37,015 bases of DNA. It comes from Streptomyces phaeoluteigriseus (GTDB taxonomy: Bacteria; Actinomycetota; Actinomycetes; Streptomycetales; Streptomycetaceae). Where the stretch lies: positions 110,967 to 147,981 of the forward strand of contig NZ_MPOH02000009.1 of assembly GCF_001896135.2 (NCBI RefSeq), written 5' to 3'. The position numbers were made by a program, and so were the translations under genes. The notes under the pieces were generated by a model. It made no database searches, had not been told where the DNA came from, and saw only the letters and a list, made by a program, of their open reading frames with translations. Positions 34,314 through 37,015 of this stretch are shown here, piece after piece; position 1 is the first letter of the stretch; each line of letters opens with the position of its first letter.

Positions 34314-35033
34314 ATGTACACCCAAGAACGTACGGCAATGTCGAATTTGGTGGTCGGCGGACCGGTGGCGGTGAACAGCTACGACAACGCGATCGTGGCT
34401 GCGCTGGTCGAGAATCGGCCGGTCATGCTCGTCCACGCCTTCAACGGCGGCTTCCTGCGGCCCGCCGAGTTGAAGGAGGACAGCCACGACAAGGGGGTGA
34501 AGCTGGCCACCGCGCTCGATCCGGTCACCAAGGAAGGGCAGGGTCACCTCTGGCACCTCACCCCCGCGGGCTTCTTCGGGCAGCGACCGCTGTACTTCAT
34601 CGAAAGCGCCGCGGGCCAGGTGCCGCCCGAACCCGCCGGCGCGGGCGTAGCCGGCGCTGGGCGTGGCGACGACGGCGCGCCGAAGCCGCAGCGCCGACGC
34701 ATCACCGTCCACCAGGACGCCCCCCGGAGCACGGCCGACACCGTCCAGGTCGGCCTGCCCGACAAGGTCGGCGACAAGTGGCGCGGGAAGAACGGCGCCC
34801 CCGAGGACACCCAGCTCTGGGTCGTCACGGTGACGCCGTGGGGCGGGATCACCTTCGTGCCGATCACCCACCCCGACGCCATCCTCGGGTTCAAGGACCA
34901 CGCGGTGACAGCCGACAGCGAGGTGCGTCTCACCTACAACTGGGGCGGGGACTTCACCGGCACGGTCATCAACACGTTCTACCCGCGGCTGCCCAACGAG
35001 TGGAACGTCCCCTACCACCACGTCTTCACGTGA
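34314..35033 (+). CDS. Trefoil-like lectin protein without signal peptide
   Basis: A 239-residue protein. The pattern suggests a ricin-like beta-trefoil: FLRPAELKEDS, GHLWHLTPAGFFGQRPLYFI (Q-x-W-like HLWHL) and TQLWVVTVTPWGGITFVPIT. It ends in a Tyr/Trp-rich strand region (LTYNWGGDFTGTVINTF). A Gly/Ala/Pro insert at about 105-130 looks like a flexible loop. No signal peptide or membrane helix. The ATG at 34314 is preceded by AGAGGTGAGG at 8 nt; an ATG at 34338 is possible. It lies 67 bp before the FG-GAP/ricin gene, probably the same operon. Assignment to the trefoil fold is by motif spacing only. Confidence 0.65.
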   Translation: MYTQERTAMSNLVVGGPVAVNSYDNAIVAALVENRPVMLVHAFNGGFLRPAELKEDSHDKGVKLATALDPVTKEGQGHLWHLTPAGFFGQRPLYFIESAAGQVPPEPAGAGVAGAGRGDDGAPKPQRRRITVHQDAPRSTADTVQVGLPDKVGDKWRGKNGAPEDTQLWVVTVTPWGGITFVPITHPDAILGFKDHAVTADSEVRLTYNWGGDFTGTVINTFYPRLPNEWNVPYHHVFT

Positions 35034-35100
35034 TCCGCCGCCACCGCCGCGCCACACCCGTCCCGAGCCAACGCCCGCACCGCCTGGAAGAGGCACCACG

Positions 35101-36764
35101 ATGCCCGTGCCCACGCAAGAACTGAAAGTGGAGATCGTCAACGCCGCCACGGGAATGACCCTCGGCGCCAGGGCCGCGCCGGGCGCGGACGGGGCGCTCG
35201 TCGTCCGCCGCGTCCCCGATGACGGCCCGAACCCGGAGCAGTGGCAGCTCACCCCCGTGCAGGCCGCGCAAGGCGGGCAAGCACAGGACGAGGCATATGT
35301 GATCCGCAACGCGGTCACCGGCAAGGTGCTCGACAACCCCGCCACCGCGGACCGCGGTGTGCGCCAGTGGGACGCCGCCGCCGGCAGAAGGGGCCAGCAG
35401 TGGCATGTCGTCCCTGTCGAGGGCGAAGCGGGCCTCTACTTCATCGAGGGCGTAACCGATGGCGCCGTACTCGACCTCGCCGACCCCGGCAAGGACGAGA
35501 CCCGGATCGTCCTGCGCGAGTACGACGACAGGGCGGAGAGCCAGCGGTGGCGGTTCGTCCCGGCCGAGCCCGAGCGCACCAGTGACCCCGTGCTGCGCTG
35601 GGCGTCCGTGAGCCACTGGAACGGCCGCCGGTCCTGGCGGCTGGCCCACTCGCCCGCGCTGCGGCCGGCACCCGACGCGACGCCCTCCTTCAGCGACCTG
35701 CTGCTGGTCCTCGAGCGGTTCGGGAGCGACCAGGACGCCGGCGGGTGGAAGAGCGCCGGAGCCGCCCGTTCTCACAGCGGGCAAACGAACTGGTGGGTTG
35801 GGCTCGGTGACCGGTTCCTCGCCGACACCGGGGGAGCAGGCCGTGCGGACATCGTAGGAGGCAAACCCGGGAAGGGGGCCGTGACATCGTCCAGCAGAGG
35901 CGATGGCACGTTCGACGACGACGAGCGCATCCTGTACCAGCCCCTACCCTCCCCGAGTCCCAAGGACCTGTGGACCCTCGCGGACACGACGGGCGACGGC
36001 ACACCCGACGCCGTCGTGCTTGCCGCCGACGGTGTCCGGGTGTCGCTCCAGGACGAGGCGGGACGTTCGCGTCCGCGGGCGGCGAGCCGGTCGTCAAGGC
36101 GTTCGGACACGGTCAGCAGGCCGGCGGGTGGCTTGCCGACAGGCATCCCCGCTTCCTCGCCGACACCACCGGTGACGGCAGGCTCGACATCGTCGGCTGC
36201 CACGACGACGGCGTCTGGGTCTCATTCCAGGACGAGGAAGGCGTATTCGCCGACCCTCTGTACGTCCTCGACGACTTCGGGGCCGACCAGGGGTGGGGAT
36301 CGGTCGAGGAGCACCCCCGGTTCCTGATCAGCACCACCGGTGACGGAGCGGTGGACATCGTCGGGTTCGGCCCGCAGGGCGTCGTCGTCGCACGCGGGCG
36401 CGGCGACGGCACGTTCGAGCCCTCCAAGCTCGTCCTGAACGACTTCGGGCTCGCCCAGGGGTGGACGAGCGACAAGCACCTCCGGTTCCTCGCCGACGTC
36501 ACCGGCGACGGCGACCCGGACATCGTCGGCTTCGGCGACGAGGGAGTCTGGGTGGCGCACAATCGTGGCGACGGCCGGTTCGAGCAGGCCCAGCTGGTGT
36601 GCCGGGGCTTCGGATACGACGAGGACGCGGGCGCCTGGCGGGTCGATCAGCATCCCCGCTTCCTCGCCGACATCACCGGTGACGGACGCGTCGACATCGT
36701 CGGCTTCGGCGGCCCGGGAGTGTACGTGGCTCGAAACCTCTTCCGCCGCTTCAGGACCCGGTAA
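35101..36764 (+). pseudogene. Ricin-like trefoil plus FG-GAP/VCBS repeat protein, frameshifted
   Basis: The first frame from ATG 35101 gives a trefoil (about 1-160) with three Q-x-W motifs (EQWQL, QQWHV, QRWRF), followed by FG-GAP/VCBS-like units. At about 36057-36063 the frame must shift: restoring one G would turn GAC GAG GCG GGA CGT into ...GCG GGG ACG TTC and continue as GTFASAGGEP. The rest, to the stop at 36764, carries four more units (HPRFLADTTGDGRLDIVGCH, RFLISTTGDGAVDIVGFG, RFLADVTGDGDPDIVGFG, RFLADITGDGRVDIVGFG), each with a calcium-loop D-x-T-G-D-G-x-x-D or near it. The whole would be about 554 residues: a trefoil on a calcium-binding propeller, with no signal peptide. Either mutated or a one-base sequence error. 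Confidence 0.7.
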
Positions 36765-36779
36765 CCCTCCAAGGTGGAC

Positions 36780-36850
36780 TCCGGATGACGGCAACCGGGG
36801 AGTGGGCAACCGGGGAGTCCGGATCACGGCAACCGGGGAGTGGGCGCCCG
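36780..36850. repeat. Three copies of ggcaaccggggagt
   Basis: The 14-mer ggcaaccggggagt occurs three times between 36789 and 36844, two of them nearly adjacent, just past the FG-GAP gene. No function is evident. Confidence 0.6.
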
Positions 36851-36871
36851 GGTGGCCCGGCCGTACACGCT

Positions 36872-36906
36872 GACGGCTCCCGTCCTGTGAACAGGAGGGA
36901 GCCGTC
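36872..36906. terminator. Two-part stem terminator
   Basis: gacggctccc (36872-36881) pairs with gggagccgtc (36897-36906), and inside it cctgt pairs with acagg. It separates the plus-strand FG-GAP gene from the minus-strand gene at the edge and can serve both. Confidence 0.75.
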
Positions 36907-36940
36907 CAGGTGTGTCCGGAGGCGTTGTGCCTTCAGCGGG

Positions 36941-37015
36941 TCATGCGTGACGGTGCGAATGCCGGTTACCGGCGACGAGGCGGTAGAGGGCGAGCAGGAT
37001 GACGGAGCCGACGAT
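36941..37015 (-). CDS. C-terminus of a GlsB/YeaQ-like membrane stress protein (cut by edge)
   Basis: Only the last 24 residues are inside: IVGSVILLALYRLVAGNRHS then HRHA and a TGA at 36941. The end of a hydrophobic helix of the type A-x-x-G-A-V-x-L-L-x-x-x-R-L closing a short basic tail is typical of GlsB/YeaQ/YmgE-type three-helix proteins. The start lies outside the window. Confidence 0.55.
   Translation of the reverse strand: MVGSVILLALYRLVAGNRHSHRHA

Overview
The window looks like accessory chromosome of a Streptomyces or close actinomycete. Base composition and third codon positions are strongly G+C-rich, GTG and TTG starts are common, and several genes belong to actinomycete-typical families: a mycothiol-type PIG-L amidase, an SCO2400-like zinc-ribbon protein, XRE/MmyB-like regulators, an ECF41 sigma factor and a maltokinase-cap protein. 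I saw no tRNA, rRNA, CRISPR array, intact insertion sequence or phage module.

Region 1 (1-6.5 kb): a TSUP exporter divergent from a LysR regulator over a perfect inverted repeat, a PIG-L/Mca-like amidase, and a minus-strand group of two unrecognised small ORFs plus a free-standing NRPS-type condensation enzyme.
Region 2 (7-16.6 kb): an SCO2400-like membrane protein, an MmyB-like pseudogene scrap, an SDR divergent from an intact XRE/MmyB-like regulator, a second TSUP exporter, a 30-bp tandem array, a solo maltokinase N-cap protein, a Ser/Thr kinase, and an inositol-monophosphatase-like protein lacking metal ligands divergent from a LysR regulator.
Region 3 (16.6-25 kb): small metabolic and regulatory genes (NAD(P)-binding protein, DHFR-like reductase, VOC protein, two 73-residue secreted peptides, ArsR-type regulator). 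Two regulatory pairs can be read at base level: a TetR/DUF4386 pair with two palindromic operators, and an ECF41/AhpD-like pair with a matching sigma promoter on each side.
Region 4 (25-30.6 kb): decayed and secreted carbohydrate genes. There is a frameshifted GH16-like to GH18-like remnant, a secreted ricin-lectin/beta-helix protein overlapping a secreted ThuA-tail/ricin protein, and a stretch with cation-efflux and possible transposase scraps.
Region 5 (30.6-36.8 kb), the most unusual part: three plus-strand proteins with beta-trefoil (ricin-like) domains and no signal peptide, two of them fused to beta-propellers (six NHL repeats; about six FG-GAP/VCBS repeats). Set into them on the minus strand are a frameshifted protein resembling an aerolysin/ETX-MTX2 pore former with a long Q/N-rich insert, and a small acidic, Ala/Pro/Lys-tailed partner. 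My inference is an undescribed cytoplasmically made lectin and pore-former locus. A GlsB/YeaQ-like gene is cut by the right edge.

The window carries an unusual number of apparent frameshifts (about 22.9, 24.9, 25.65-25.92, 33.3 and 36.06 kb). Some are clearly decay; those at 33.3 and 36.06 kb could be single-base sequence errors.
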